In this document: piece by piece, positions 33,895 through 42,339 of the stretch
Layout of the letters: the number at the start of each line of letters is the position of its first letter
Numbering within the stretch: position 1 is the first letter of the stretch
From: Nocardioides pantholopis
GTDB taxonomy: Bacteria > Actinomycetota > Actinomycetes > Propionibacteriales > Nocardioidaceae
Assembly: GCF_003710085.1 (NCBI RefSeq)
Contig: NZ_CP033324.1
Coordinates: 930,001-994,000 of the forward strand
Length of the DNA: 64,000 nt
Direction: 5' to 3'
Made by a program: the position numbers and the translations under genes
The notes under the pieces: generated by a model
Seen by the model: the letters and a program-made list of their open reading frames with translations, nothing else
Told to the model about the DNA's origin: nothing
Databases searched by the model: none

Positions 33895-35540
33895 GCGGTC
33901 CCCGTCGGGATCGGTGCCGCGGGCTCGGGCGAGGGGCCCGAGGATCGGTCCCCGCGCAGCCGCTTGAGCACCAGCTCGGCGCTGATCAGGCACATCGGCA
34001 GGCCGATGCCGGGGCGGGTGGCGTAGCCGGCGTACAGCAGCCCGTCGACCTTGCGCGAGGCGTTGCCGGCCCGGAAGAACGCGCTCTGCCGCAGCACGTG
34101 GCCGGGGCCGAGGGCGCCGCCGCTCCAGGACCCCAGGTCGGTGGCGAAGTCGGCCGGCCCGATGGTGCGGCGCACCTCGACCCGGGAGGCGAGGTCGGGC
34201 ACTCCGGCCCAGCTCGCGACCTGGGCGATCGCGGCGTCCGCGACCTTCTCCACCAGCGGGTCGCCGGCGCCGTCCACGCCGCCGCGCCCGATGCCGGGGT
34301 CCGCGGGCACCGGGACCAGCACGAACAGGTTCTCCTTGCCGGCCGGCGCCACGGTGGCGTCGGTGGCCGAGGGGCGGCACACGTAGACCGACGCCGGGTC
34401 CGGCACCCGGGTGGAGGAGCCGAAGATGTCGTCGAAGTTCTGCTGCCAGTCCCGGGTGAAGAACAGCGAGTGGTGCGCGAGCCCGGGCAGCTCGCCGTCC
34501 ACGCCGAGCAGGGCCAGGACCGCTCCGGGGCCGGCGTCGCGGCGGCGCCACCACGACTCGGGATAGGTCTGGAGCGGGCGCGGCAGCAGCCGGGTCTCGA
34601 GGTGGTGCAGGTCGGCGGCGCCGACGACCACGTCGGCGTCCAGCTCCCGGCGTACGCCGTCGGGGTCGAGGTAGGAGACGCCGGCGACGGTCGGACGCCG
34701 GCCGCCGGCGGCCGCGGTGGTGCGGATCTGCTCGACTGTGCAGCGGGTGCGGATCCGCACGCCGCGGGCCTGCGCCAACCCGGCGACCGCGTCGATCAGC
34801 GTCGTGAAGCCGCCCTGCGGGTAGAGCACCGTGTCGTCGAGGTCCATCGAGCTCATCAGGTGGTACATGCTCGGGGCCCGGTCGGGCGAGGTGCCGAGGA
34901 ACACCGCCGGGTAGCCCAGCACCTGGCGCAGCCGGTGGTCCTCGAAGCTCGCGGCGACGTGCGCGGCCAGCGAGCGGGTCAGCAGCCGGGCCAGCCGCGG
35001 GCCGCTGCGCAGCACGGGGCCGTTGAGCAGCGAGGTCGGCGACTCGAAGCCGGTGTAGAGGAAGCGCTGGACGGCGAGGTCGTAGACCTCGCGGGCGGAG
35101 TCGAGGTACGCCGCGAGGCGCGCGCCGGCGCCCGGCTCGACGGACTCGAACAGCGCGAGGTTGCGCTCGCGCCCGGCCCGGACGTCCAGCGGCTCGCCGT
35201 GGCCCTCGAAGAAGACCCGATAGCCCGGGTCGAGCCCGACCAGGTCGAGCTGCTCGGCGGCGGTGGTGCCGAGCAGCGCGAAGAAGTGCTCGAAGACCTC
35301 GGGCATCAGGTACCACGAGGGGCCGGTGTCGAAGCGGTAGCCGTCGCTCTCCCAGCGTCCGGCCCGGCCGCCGACCTCCGGGCGCTGCTCGAGCAGGTCG
35401 ACCGACCAGCCGTCGGCGGCGAGCAGGGCGGCGGTGGCCAGGCCGGTGATGCCGCCGCCCACGACCACGACCCGCCGGTCCTCCCTCCCGCTGCGCTGGT
35501 CGCGGACCGGCCCGTCGCTGCGTCGGGTGCGGGGCCTCAT
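33891..35540 (-). CDS. crtI: Phytoene desaturase
   Basis: A 549-residue FAD enzyme converting phytoene to lycopene at the membrane. The dinucleotide-binding motif VVVVGGGITGLATAALLAADG is at residues 24-44, followed by RAGRWESDGYRFDTGPSWYLMPEVFE. The CrtI signature near the C-terminus reads GLLYAGYATRPGIGLPMCLISAEL. Flanking crtB and cyclase genes confirm the role. The ATG start overlaps the crtB stop (ATGA), and the stop overlaps the crtYe start. Confidence 0.94.
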   Translation of the reverse strand: MRPRTRRSDGPVRDQRSGREDRRVVVVGGGITGLATAALLAADGWSVDLLEQRPEVGGRAGRWESDGYRFDTGPSWYLMPEVFEHFFALLGTTAAEQLDLVGLDPGYRVFFEGHGEPLDVRAGRERNLALFESVEPGAGARLAAYLDSAREVYDLAVQRFLYTGFESPTSLLNGPVLRSGPRLARLLTRSLAAHVAASFEDHRLRQVLGYPAVFLGTSPDRAPSMYHLMSSMDLDDTVLYPQGGFTTLIDAVAGLAQARGVRIRTRCTVEQIRTTAAAGGRRPTVAGVSYLDPDGVRRELDADVVVGAADLHHLETRLLPRPLQTYPESWWRRRDAGPGAVLALLGVDGELPGLAHHSLFFTRDWQQNFDDIFGSSTRVPDPASVYVCRPSATDATVAPAGKENLFVLVPVPADPGIGRGGVDGAGDPLVEKVADAAIAQVASWAGVPDLASRVEVRRTIGPADFATDLGSWSGGALGPGHVLRQSAFFRAGNASRKVDGLLYAGYATRPGIGLPMCLISAELVLKRLRGDRSSGPSPEPAAPIPTGTA

Positions 35541-36475
35541 CGGGCGTCTCGGACCAGGCAGCGTGCGACGATCCGGGCCTTGACCGGCCCCGGGACCCGG
35601 ACCCGCTCCGTCACGATCCGCTCGGCGGGCAGGCGCCGCATCCGGGCGGAGAGCTCGGCGAAGAGCCCGTGCGCCACCCGGACCGCCCGCCTGCTGCCGA
35701 GGGGAAGGAACGGCAGCGTCGCGGCGGCCGCGACGAGGTCGGCGTCGATGTCGTCGAGGAGCCGGTCGCGGGTGACGTCGTCGAGGCGGGTCGGGTCCAG
35801 GCCCGGGAAGTAGTGCCGGCCCAGGTGCTGGTCGTCGGTGGCCAGGTCGCGCAGGAAGTTGATCTTCTGGAACGCCGCCCCCAGCCGTCGGGCGCCGTCG
35901 CCCAGGGCCGCGTAGGAGCCCGCCGGGTCGGCCTCGTCGCGCAGGAACGCGCGCAGGCACATCAGCCCGACGACCTCCGCGGAGCCGTGGACGTAGCGGG
36001 CGAAGCTCTCCTCGTCGTGCTCGGTGCGGAACAGGTCGGTGCGCATCGAGGCGAAGAACGGGTCGATCAGCTCGTGCCCGATGCCGCAGTGCCGGGACGT
36101 GCGGGCGAAGGCGTGGACGACGAGGTTGGCGCTGTGCCCGCGGATCAGGGCCTGGCGCACCTCGGCCTCCAGCTCGTCGAGGACGACTGCCTGCTGGGCG
36201 CGGGTGCCACCGGGACGGGGCGCGTCGACGACCTCGTCGGCGACCCGCACCAGCGCGTAGACGTTGCGCACGTGCGTGCGGACCGGCTCGGCCAGCAGCC
36301 GGCTGGCCATCCCGAACGAGGTGGAGTAGCGCCGGATCACCAGCGCGGCGCTCTCCTCGGCGACCCGGTCGTAGTCCTGGTACCCGGTGCTGCCGGCGCC
36401 CGCCGGCCCGGTCACCGCCCCGGGCTCGAGGTGCGGCTCGCGCTCCGGGGCGGGTCCGGGCTGCTCGGCACTCAT
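35537..36475 (-). CDS. crtB: Phytoene synthase
   Basis: A 312-residue squalene/phytoene synthase family enzyme joining two geranylgeranyl-PP into phytoene. The two Asp-rich motifs are ADEVVD (with YALVRVADEVVDAPR) and LRDLATDDQHLGRHYFP; YSTSFGMASRLL is the conserved YSxSF start of the domain. An acidic/proline-rich N-terminal extension of about 30 residues precedes it. ATGA overlaps join it to crtE upstream and crtI downstream. Confidence 0.94.
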   Translation of the reverse strand: MSAEQPGPAPEREPHLEPGAVTGPAGAGSTGYQDYDRVAEESAALVIRRYSTSFGMASRLLAEPVRTHVRNVYALVRVADEVVDAPRPGGTRAQQAVVLDELEAEVRQALIRGHSANLVVHAFARTSRHCGIGHELIDPFFASMRTDLFRTEHDEESFARYVHGSAEVVGLMCLRAFLRDEADPAGSYAALGDGARRLGAAFQKINFLRDLATDDQHLGRHYFPGLDPTRLDDVTRDRLLDDIDADLVAAAATLPFLPLGSRRAVRVAHGLFAELSARMRRLPAERIVTERVRVPGPVKARIVARCLVRDAR

Positions 36476-37524
36476 GCTGCTCCTTCGACCGGGTGCGGGC
36501 CGCCGGCGTGGAGCCGGGTGCGCAGCCAGCCGACCAGCTCGGGAAGCCCGAGGTCGGTCGCCTCGGCCGTGGCCGCGGCGAGGTAGCCCGCAGCCAGGTC
36601 CTCCACGTAGGCCCGCGAGCCGCCGGCCTCCAGCGCGTCGCGGACCCGGGCGGCCCCGGCCGCGGTGAGCTCCGGGTCGCCGAGGTGGCGGCGCAGGACC
36701 GGCCAGGCCGACGTGGCCCGGGCGTGCACGACCAGCGGGGTGCGCTTGCCCTCGCGCAGGTCCGAGAGCACGCTCTTGCCGGTGCGGGCGGGGTCCCCGA
36801 AGACGCCCTGCAGGTCGTCGTGGAGCTGGTAGGCCAGCCCGAGCTGCCGGCCGACCTCGCCGAGCCCGGCGACCAGCTCGTCGTCCGCGCCGGCCAGCAC
36901 GGCGCCGGCCTGGAGGGGAAGCCCGAAGGAGTAGACGGCAGTCTTGTGCTCGGCCATCCTCAGCGCCTCGGCCAGCGACGGCTCCGCGACCCCCATCGAG
37001 AACCGCACGTCGGCGAGCTCGCCGGCCGCGGAGATGCGCAGCGCGTGGTCGACCAGGTCCAGCAGGCGGCGGGCGACGTGCGGGGGAGCGGGGGCCGTGG
37101 CGACCGCACGCAGGGCGCCGACCAGCGCGAGGTCGCCGACGAGCACGCCACCCGCGACGGCGTACGTCGCGGCGTCGGCGCGCCGGGCGCCGAGCGCGGT
37201 GGCCTCGGTGCGGAAGGCGCCGGGGACGCTCGGCCGGCCGCGGCGCACGTCGTCGCCGTCGATGACGTCGTCGTGGACGACGAACGCGGTGTGCAGCAGC
37301 TCCACCGCCTCGGCGACCATCGCCACGGCAGGGTCGGCCGGGTCGCCGCCGAGCAGCTCGTGGGTGCGCGCCAGCAGCGCCGGGCGGAAGCGCTTGCCGC
37401 CGCGACCGGCCTCCAGGAGGGCGGCCGCCAGGACCGCACCGTCGGCACCGCCCGGCCCGGCCGGACCGGGTGCGCCGTCGGGCCCGGGTGCGGCGCCGCC
37501 GAGCGGGCTCGGGCGCCGGGTCAT
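36472..37524 (-). CDS. crtE: Geranylgeranyl diphosphate synthase (polyprenyl synthetase)
   Basis: A 350-residue class I prenyl elongase. The first Asp-rich motif is HDDVIDGDDVRRGRPS and the second is YQLHDDLQGVFGD; GGKRFRPALLARTHEL is the substrate-binding start. It makes the C20 precursor for phytoene. Chain length is inferred from its place in the carotenoid operon, not from residues. The ATG at 37524 overlaps the idi stop, and its own stop overlaps crtB. Confidence 0.92.
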   Translation of the reverse strand: MTRRPSPLGGAAPGPDGAPGPAGPGGADGAVLAAALLEAGRGGKRFRPALLARTHELLGGDPADPAVAMVAEAVELLHTAFVVHDDVIDGDDVRRGRPSVPGAFRTEATALGARRADAATYAVAGGVLVGDLALVGALRAVATAPAPPHVARRLLDLVDHALRISAAGELADVRFSMGVAEPSLAEALRMAEHKTAVYSFGLPLQAGAVLAGADDELVAGLGEVGRQLGLAYQLHDDLQGVFGDPARTGKSVLSDLREGKRTPLVVHARATSAWPVLRRHLGDPELTAAGAARVRDALEAGGSRAYVEDLAAGYLAAATAEATDLGLPELVGWLRTRLHAGGPHPVEGAA

Positions 37525-38099
37525 GGCCGGGCTCCGCTGGGCAGGTCGGCGAAGGCGCCGGCGCGCTCGAGCTCGGTGAGCTGGAGCACCAGCCACGGGC
37601 TGAGCGCCCACGGGGCGGCCGCCAGCGCCAGCCGCAGCTCGTCGGGCTCCAGCCAGCGGCTCTCCTCGACCTCGTCGGGGTTGCGGACCGGCTGGGCCGA
37701 GGTGTGCGCGACGTAGACCGGGCACAGCTCGTTCTCGACGATGCCGGCCGGGTCGACGGCCCGGTAGCGGAAGTCCGGGAGCACCAGCCGGAGCTCGTCG
37801 ATCGTCAGCCCCAGCTCGTGCTCGGCGTACCGGTGCACGGTGGCGGCCGGGTCCTCCCCGGGGCGCGGGTGGCCACAGAAGGAGTTGGTCCAGACGCCGG
37901 GCCAGGTGCGCTTCGTGACGGCGCGCCGGGTCAGCAGGACCCGTCCCTCGTCGTCGCGGACGTAGCAGGAGAACGCCAGGTGCAGCGGGGTGTCGGTGGT
38001 GTGAACGCCGGTCCGGGGCGCGGTCCCGCAGGGGTGGCCGTCCTCGCTGAGGAGGACCACGAGGTCGTGGTCGGCTCCGTCGTCGGTCGTCTCGGGCAA
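37521..38099 (-). CDS. idi: Isopentenyl-diphosphate delta-isomerase (type I)
   Basis: A 192-residue Nudix-fold enzyme interconverting IPP and DMAPP. Catalytic Cys and metal ligands lie in WTNSFCGHPRPGE, the catalytic Glu in ENELCPVYVAH, and VHTTDTPLHLAFSCYV is the conserved N-terminal segment. I chose the TTG at 38099 because GAGGGGGA lies 5 nt upstream and the protein then has the family length. An in-frame ATG at 38168 would add 23 residues with no family resemblance. It leads the seven-gene carotenoid operon and supplies DMAPP both for crtE and for the C50 elongase. Confidence 0.9.
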   Translation of the reverse strand: MPETTDDGADHDLVVLLSEDGHPCGTAPRTGVHTTDTPLHLAFSCYVRDDEGRVLLTRRAVTKRTWPGVWTNSFCGHPRPGEDPAATVHRYAEHELGLTIDELRLVLPDFRYRAVDPAGIVENELCPVYVAHTSAQPVRNPDEVEESRWLEPDELRLALAAAPWALSPWLVLQLTELERAGAFADLPSGARP

Positions 38100-38174
38100 C
38101 CGTCCCCCTCTGTCGTCGGGCCTGCCGCCGCGCAGGTAGGGCGTGTACCCCGGGCACGTGGCAGGCATTCTGAT

Positions 38175-38180
38175 TACTGT
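38175..38180 (+). promoter_or_regulatory. -10 hexamer TACTGT for the amidase gene
   Basis: TACTGT lies exactly 6 nt before the amidase ATG at 38187. The same short AT-rich patch (38165-38180) must also hold the divergent promoter of the carotenoid operon; CAGAAT on the minus strand is a candidate there. Confidence 0.5.
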
Positions 38181-38186
38181 TCGGAC

Positions 38187-39587
38187 ATGCCCGCCGGATC
38201 GGATTGGCCCGCGCCCACCGTCGTCGAGACGGTCCAGACCACCCGGGCCGGCACGCGCACGGCCCGGGCGGTGCTGGAGGACTCCCTGGCCCGCATCGCT
38301 GAGCTCGATGCGGGCCTCAACGCCTTCTCGGTAGTGCTGGCCGAGCGCGCCCGCGCCGAGGCCGACGAGCGGGACCGGCACCTCGCCGGAGGCGGCACCC
38401 CGGGGCCGCTGCACGGCGTTCCGGTGGCCATCAAGGAGGAGATCGCGGTCGAGGGCGCCGTGACCACCTTCGGCGGCGACGGGAACTCCATCCCGGCCCC
38501 GGCCGACGCCGAGGTGGTCCGGCGGCTGCGGGCGGCGGGCGCCGTGATCGTCGGCAAGACCACGATGTCGGAGTTCGGGGCCTGGCCGTTCACGGAGTCG
38601 GTCTCCCGCGGGGTGACCCGCAACCCGTGGGACCCGACGCGCACGCCCGGCGGCTCCAGCGGCGGTACGGCGGTCGCGGTGGCGGCCGGCATGGTCCCGG
38701 TCGGCCTGGGCGGCGACGGCGGCGGCTCGATCCGGATCCCGAGCGCTGCCTGCGGGCTGTTCGGCCTCAAGCCGCAGCGCGGCCGGGTCACGACGGCGCC
38801 CGAGCCGCACCTGTGGTGGGCGCTCGGCACCGCCGGTCCGCTGGCCCGCACCGTCCTGGACGCTGCGGTCGTCTACGACGTGGTGCGCGGCGACGTCGAG
38901 GGTGACCTGTTCCGGGCCGGTCCGGCCGAGTCGTTCGTCGAGGCGGCCGGCCGGGAGCCCGGCCGGCTGCGGATCGGGTGGTCCACGAAGCCGGTGAGCG
39001 TCGGCGTGCGCCCGGACCCGATCCACGTGCGGGCGGTCGAGGACACCGCCCGGCTGCTCGCCGACCTCGGCCACGACGTCCGGCCGGTCGACCCGGCGTA
39101 CCCCGACCCGACGCCGGCGTTCGTGCCCCAGTTCTTCGCCGGGATCCGGGCGGAGGCCGACGCGGTGGAGCACTTCGACCGGCTCGAGCGCCGGACCCGG
39201 GCGACGTACCGCCTCGGGTCGTGGGTGACGCCGCGGGTGCGGGAGTGGGCGCTGGAGCGCACCGAGCGGGTCTCGAAGCAGGCGAACCGGGTTTTCCAGG
39301 ACGTGGACGTGCTGCTCACCCCCGCGGTCGCGCACCGGCCCCGGAGGGTGGGTGCGCTCGACGGCATCGGCCCCGCGCGCGCCGCGCTGGCCTCGCTGCC
39401 CTCGATCGCGTACGCCGCGCTGTGGAACGTCGCCGGCAACCCCGCCGCCTCGGTCCCGTGCGGCCTCGCGGGCGACGGGCTGCCGGTCGCGGTCCAGCTG
39501 GTCGGGCGCACCGACGACGAGCCGACGCTGCTCTCGCTCTCGGCCCAGCTGGAGCGGGCCCGCCCGTTCCCGGTGCTGGGGCGCTGA
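38187..39587 (+). CDS. Amidase (amidase-signature family)
   Basis: A 466-residue amide hydrolase with the Ser-cisSer-Lys triad. Lys is in HGVPVAIKEE, the cis-Ser in TPGGSSGGTAVA, and the nucleophile in GGDGGGSIRIPSAACG. These are the core of the amidase-signature family (also GatA, fatty-acid amide hydrolases). It lacks a GatC/GatB neighbourhood, so it is a stand-alone amidase of unknown substrate. It is divergent from the carotenoid operon and ends 2 nt before the ABC transporter genes. Confidence 0.9.
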   Translation: MPAGSDWPAPTVVETVQTTRAGTRTARAVLEDSLARIAELDAGLNAFSVVLAERARAEADERDRHLAGGGTPGPLHGVPVAIKEEIAVEGAVTTFGGDGNSIPAPADAEVVRRLRAAGAVIVGKTTMSEFGAWPFTESVSRGVTRNPWDPTRTPGGSSGGTAVAVAAGMVPVGLGGDGGGSIRIPSAACGLFGLKPQRGRVTTAPEPHLWWALGTAGPLARTVLDAAVVYDVVRGDVEGDLFRAGPAESFVEAAGREPGRLRIGWSTKPVSVGVRPDPIHVRAVEDTARLLADLGHDVRPVDPAYPDPTPAFVPQFFAGIRAEADAVEHFDRLERRTRATYRLGSWVTPRVREWALERTERVSKQANRVFQDVDVLLTPAVAHRPRRVGALDGIGPARAALASLPSIAYAALWNVAGNPAASVPCGLAGDGLPVAVQLVGRTDDEPTLLSLSAQLERARPFPVLGR

Positions 39588-39589
39588 GC

Positions 39590-40489
39590 ATGGCGGCGAT
39601 CGAGGTCCGCGACCTCACCATGACCTACGGGACGCTGACCGCCGTCGACCACGTCAGCCTCGACGTCGCCGAGGGCGAGTTCGTGGGCGTGCTCGGGCCC
39701 AACGGGGCCGGCAAGACCACGCTGCTGGAGATGATCGAGGGCCTGCGCCGGCCCGACTCCGGCAGCGCCACCGTGCTGGGCGAGCCGGTGTGGCCGCGCA
39801 ACCCCCGCCTGCTGCCGCGCATCGGCGTCCAGCTGCAGGCCTCGTCGTTCTTCGAGCGGCTGACCGCCCGGGAGCAGATCCACACATTCGCCGCGCTGTA
39901 CGGCGTACGCCCCCGGGTCGGCGACGAGTGGCTGGAGCGGGTCGGCCTGTCCGGCAAGGTCGACACCCGGGTCGAGGACCTCTCCGGGGGCCAGGCGCAG
40001 CGGCTCTCGATCGCGTGCGCGCTGGTCCACGACCCCGAGGTGGTCTTCCTCGACGAGCCCACCGCAGCGCTGGATCCGCAGGCCCGCCGCAACCTGTGGG
40101 ACCTCCTCTCCGGCCTGAACGACTCGGGCCGCACAGTCGTGCTCACCACGCACTACATGGACGAGGCCGAGGAGCTCTGCGACCGGGTGGCGATCATGGA
40201 CGCCGGCCGGCTGCTGCAGATGGACACCCCGGCCGCGCTGGTCCGCGGACTCGACGCGCCGACCCGGATCGAGGTCGCCCCGGGGCAGCTGAGCGTCGAG
40301 GAGGGCCGGGCGCTGCCCGGCGTCGTGGCGGTCGAGGAGACACCGGACGGCGTGGTCCTGATGACCCGGCAGGCCGCGGTGGTGGTCGGCCGATTGGCAG
40401 CTGACGACCGGCTCGGCGGCGTCCGGGTCCGCACCGGCACCCTCGAGGACGTCTTCCTCGACCTCACGGGGCGGGAGTACCGCGCATGA
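39590..40489 (+). CDS. ABC transporter ATP-binding protein (DRA/ABC-2 type)
   Basis: A 299-residue ATPase. Walker A GPNGAGKTTL, Q-loop near GVQLQASSFF, signature LSGGQAQRL, Walker B VVFLDEPTAAL and the H-loop THYMDEAE are all intact. A C-terminal extension of about 80 residues is typical of drug/lipid exporter ATPases. It is coupled to the permease by an ATGA overlap. The substrate is unknown; such pairs often export antibiotics, lipids or toxic compounds. Confidence 0.93.
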   Translation: MAAIEVRDLTMTYGTLTAVDHVSLDVAEGEFVGVLGPNGAGKTTLLEMIEGLRRPDSGSATVLGEPVWPRNPRLLPRIGVQLQASSFFERLTAREQIHTFAALYGVRPRVGDEWLERVGLSGKVDTRVEDLSGGQAQRLSIACALVHDPEVVFLDEPTAALDPQARRNLWDLLSGLNDSGRTVVLTTHYMDEAEELCDRVAIMDAGRLLQMDTPAALVRGLDAPTRIEVAPGQLSVEEGRALPGVVAVEETPDGVVLMTRQAAVVVGRLAADDRLGGVRVRTGTLEDVFLDLTGREYRA

Positions 40490-41550
40490 GCGCCCCGTTC
40501 CCGGCGCTTTCCCGGGCGATCCTGCTCGGCTTCCTGCGCGACCGCTCCTCGGTCTTCTTCTCGCTGGTCTTCCCGCTGATGTTCCTGGTGCTCTTCGGCG
40601 GTCTGCTCGCCGACCAGGGCCAGTCCAAGGTGGACCTGGTCCAGGTCGGCGACGTCGCGCTGCTCGAGGAGATGTCGCCCGACGCCCGGGCGGCGTTCGA
40701 GGAGACCTTCGACGTCCAGGAGTCCGACGACCTCGACGCGGCGATCGACGAGGTCCGCAAGGGCGACGTGGACGTGGCAGTGGAGATGCAGGGCGACACG
40801 CTGGTCGCGCACTACACGATGACCGACCAGACCCGGGCGGCGATCACCCAGGGCGCGCTGCGCTCGTTCGTCGACGGCACCAACGTGGAGCTCAGCGGCG
40901 GGCCGCCGCGCTTCCAGCTGGCCGCCGAGCGGGTCGAGGACGACTCGCTGGACACGATCCAGTTCGTCACCCCGGGCCTGCTGGGGTGGGCGGTCGCGAT
41001 GAGCGCCGCGTTCGGGGCAGCGGCCACCCTGCAGGGCTGGCGCCAGACCAAGCTGCTGCGGCGCCTGCAGCTCGCGCCGGTCCCGACCCGGACCCTGGTG
41101 AGCGCCCGGGTCGCTGTCACGCTCGCGATCGCGCTGGTTCAGATGGTCATCTTCGTGGGCCTGGGGGTCGTGGCGTTCGGGCTGCAGCTGAACGGGTCCT
41201 GGTGGATGTCGGTGCCGCTGCTGGTCGTCGGCACGCTGTGCTTCATGGCGATCGGCCTGCTCGCCGGCGCGATCACCAAGACCGCCGAGGGCGCGGTCAA
41301 CGCCGCGAACTTCATCGTGCTGCCGATGGCGTTCCTGTCCGGGTCGTTCTTCTCCCTCGACGGCGCCCCCGCGTGGCTGAACGGGATCGCGAACCTGCTG
41401 CCGCTCAAGCACTTCAACGAGGGCATGCTCGACGTGCTGGTCCGGGGCCAGGGGCCGGGCGCGGTGCTGGCGCCGCTGGCGATCCTGGCCGCGTTCGCGG
41501 TCGTGGTCACGCTCGTCGCCGCGCGGCTGTTCCGGTGGGAGACGCACTGA
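40486..41550 (+). CDS. ABC-2 type permease
   Basis: A 354-residue membrane partner of the ATPase just upstream. One span lies near the N-terminus (residues 19-40), then a large external domain (40-165), then five spans in the C-terminal half (166-350) with the ABC-2 pattern FIVLPMAFLSGSFFSLDGAPAWL. It starts inside the ATPase stop codon. Overall this is a two-gene exporter of unknown substrate. Confidence 0.9.
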   Translation: MSAPFPALSRAILLGFLRDRSSVFFSLVFPLMFLVLFGGLLADQGQSKVDLVQVGDVALLEEMSPDARAAFEETFDVQESDDLDAAIDEVRKGDVDVAVEMQGDTLVAHYTMTDQTRAAITQGALRSFVDGTNVELSGGPPRFQLAAERVEDDSLDTIQFVTPGLLGWAVAMSAAFGAAATLQGWRQTKLLRRLQLAPVPTRTLVSARVAVTLAIALVQMVIFVGLGVVAFGLQLNGSWWMSVPLLVVGTLCFMAIGLLAGAITKTAEGAVNAANFIVLPMAFLSGSFFSLDGAPAWLNGIANLLPLKHFNEGMLDVLVRGQGPGAVLAPLAILAAFAVVVTLVAARLFRWETH

Positions 41551-41581
41551 GGCGTGAGCGTCCCCGCGCGGGCGGGGGCCC

Positions 41582-41989
41582 TCAGCGCCGCGGGTCGCCC
41601 AGCAGCCCGGCCCGCACCAGCAGCCGCTCGACCCGCTCCCGCTCGAAGTCCCGCTCGACACCGGGCGGCAGGCGGTCCAGCCGCTGCTCGAGGTCGAGGG
41701 CCCGGCACGCCTGGACGAGCACGTCGTCGTAGGCCTTCAGCCAGCCTCGGATCCGGGCGGCGGGAGTTCCACTCGGAGCCTGTCGGATCGCGGAGCGGAT
41801 CCGCGTGGCGTCGGCGGCCAGTCGCTCGATCGGCGGCCCGGACTGCCCCGGGGGCTCGGCCGCGACCACGCCGAGCCGTCGTCCCCAGCGCCGCGCTCGG
41901 CGGCGGTGGACCTCCCAGTCGGGGAGCACCCACAAGACGACCAGCACGGCCGCGATGACCCCGAGCTGCACCAGGAGGCCGACGTCCAT
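41582..41989 (-). CDS. Hypothetical membrane-anchored protein
   Basis: A 135-residue protein with one N-terminal span (residues 4-23) and a basic, helical cytoplasmic remainder (HRRRARRWGRRLGVV; ERDFERERVERLLVRAG). No family is recognised, although similar small proteins are common in Nocardioidaceae. GATCAT lies 6 nt before the ATG on the minus strand. It converges with the ABC-2 permease gene. Confidence 0.65.
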   Translation of the reverse strand: MDVGLLVQLGVIAAVLVVLWVLPDWEVHRRRARRWGRRLGVVAAEPPGQSGPPIERLAADATRIRSAIRQAPSGTPAARIRGWLKAYDDVLVQACRALDLEQRLDRLPPGVERDFERERVERLLVRAGLLGDPRR

Positions 41990-42044
41990 CCGTCGATGAT
42001 CCGCGTCCCCGGGCGGCCGGGGCAAGGGCCCCGAGCCGGCGCGG

Positions 42045-42209
42045 TCAGCCCTCCGTGAGGCCCGTCTCCTCGCCGGCGCCGGCCTCGGCGGCGAGTCCGT
42101 CACCGTCCGCCTGGGCGTCGAGCTGCTCCTGTACGTCGGCGATCTGCTGGCGCTCGTCGGCGTCAGCGTCGTCGCGCTCGGAGCTGGCGCCGTCGGGGGT
42201 CTCGCTCAT
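42045..42209 (-). CDS. Small acidic protein (54 aa)
   Basis: MSETPDGASSERDDADADER followed by an Ala/Glu/Gly-rich tail; about one third of the residues are Asp or Glu. A GAGAGGA ribosome binding site is 5 nt before the ATG, which supports real expression. No homology is recognised and the sequence is probably disordered. It lies between the hypothetical membrane protein and the TSUP transporter, on the same strand. Confidence 0.5.
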   Translation of the reverse strand: MSETPDGASSERDDADADERQQIADVQEQLDAQADGDGLAAEAGAGEETGLTEG

Positions 42210-42303
42210 GTCGTCCTCTCGTCGCGTCCGGGGTGGTGCGTCGCCGCACCGCCTCGCGGTACCCACCGAGCACCGCCGCACCGTCAGGGCGGCGCGGGCG
42301 AGC

Positions 42304-42339
42304 GTCAGGCCAGTCAGGCCAGTCAGGCCAGTCAGGCCA
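42304..42339. repeat. Four tandem copies of a 9-bp unit GTCAGGCCA
   Basis: The unit is repeated exactly four times. The TSUP transporter stop codon (TGA, complement of 42332-42334) falls in the last unit and the other three lie just downstream, so copy-number change would not alter the protein. Confidence 0.8.

Noticed and set aside
38100..38168. ATG at 38168 as start of idi
   Set aside because: The added residues have no similarity to the family, whereas the TTG at 38099 has a GAGGGGGA site and gives the normal length. It remains possible.
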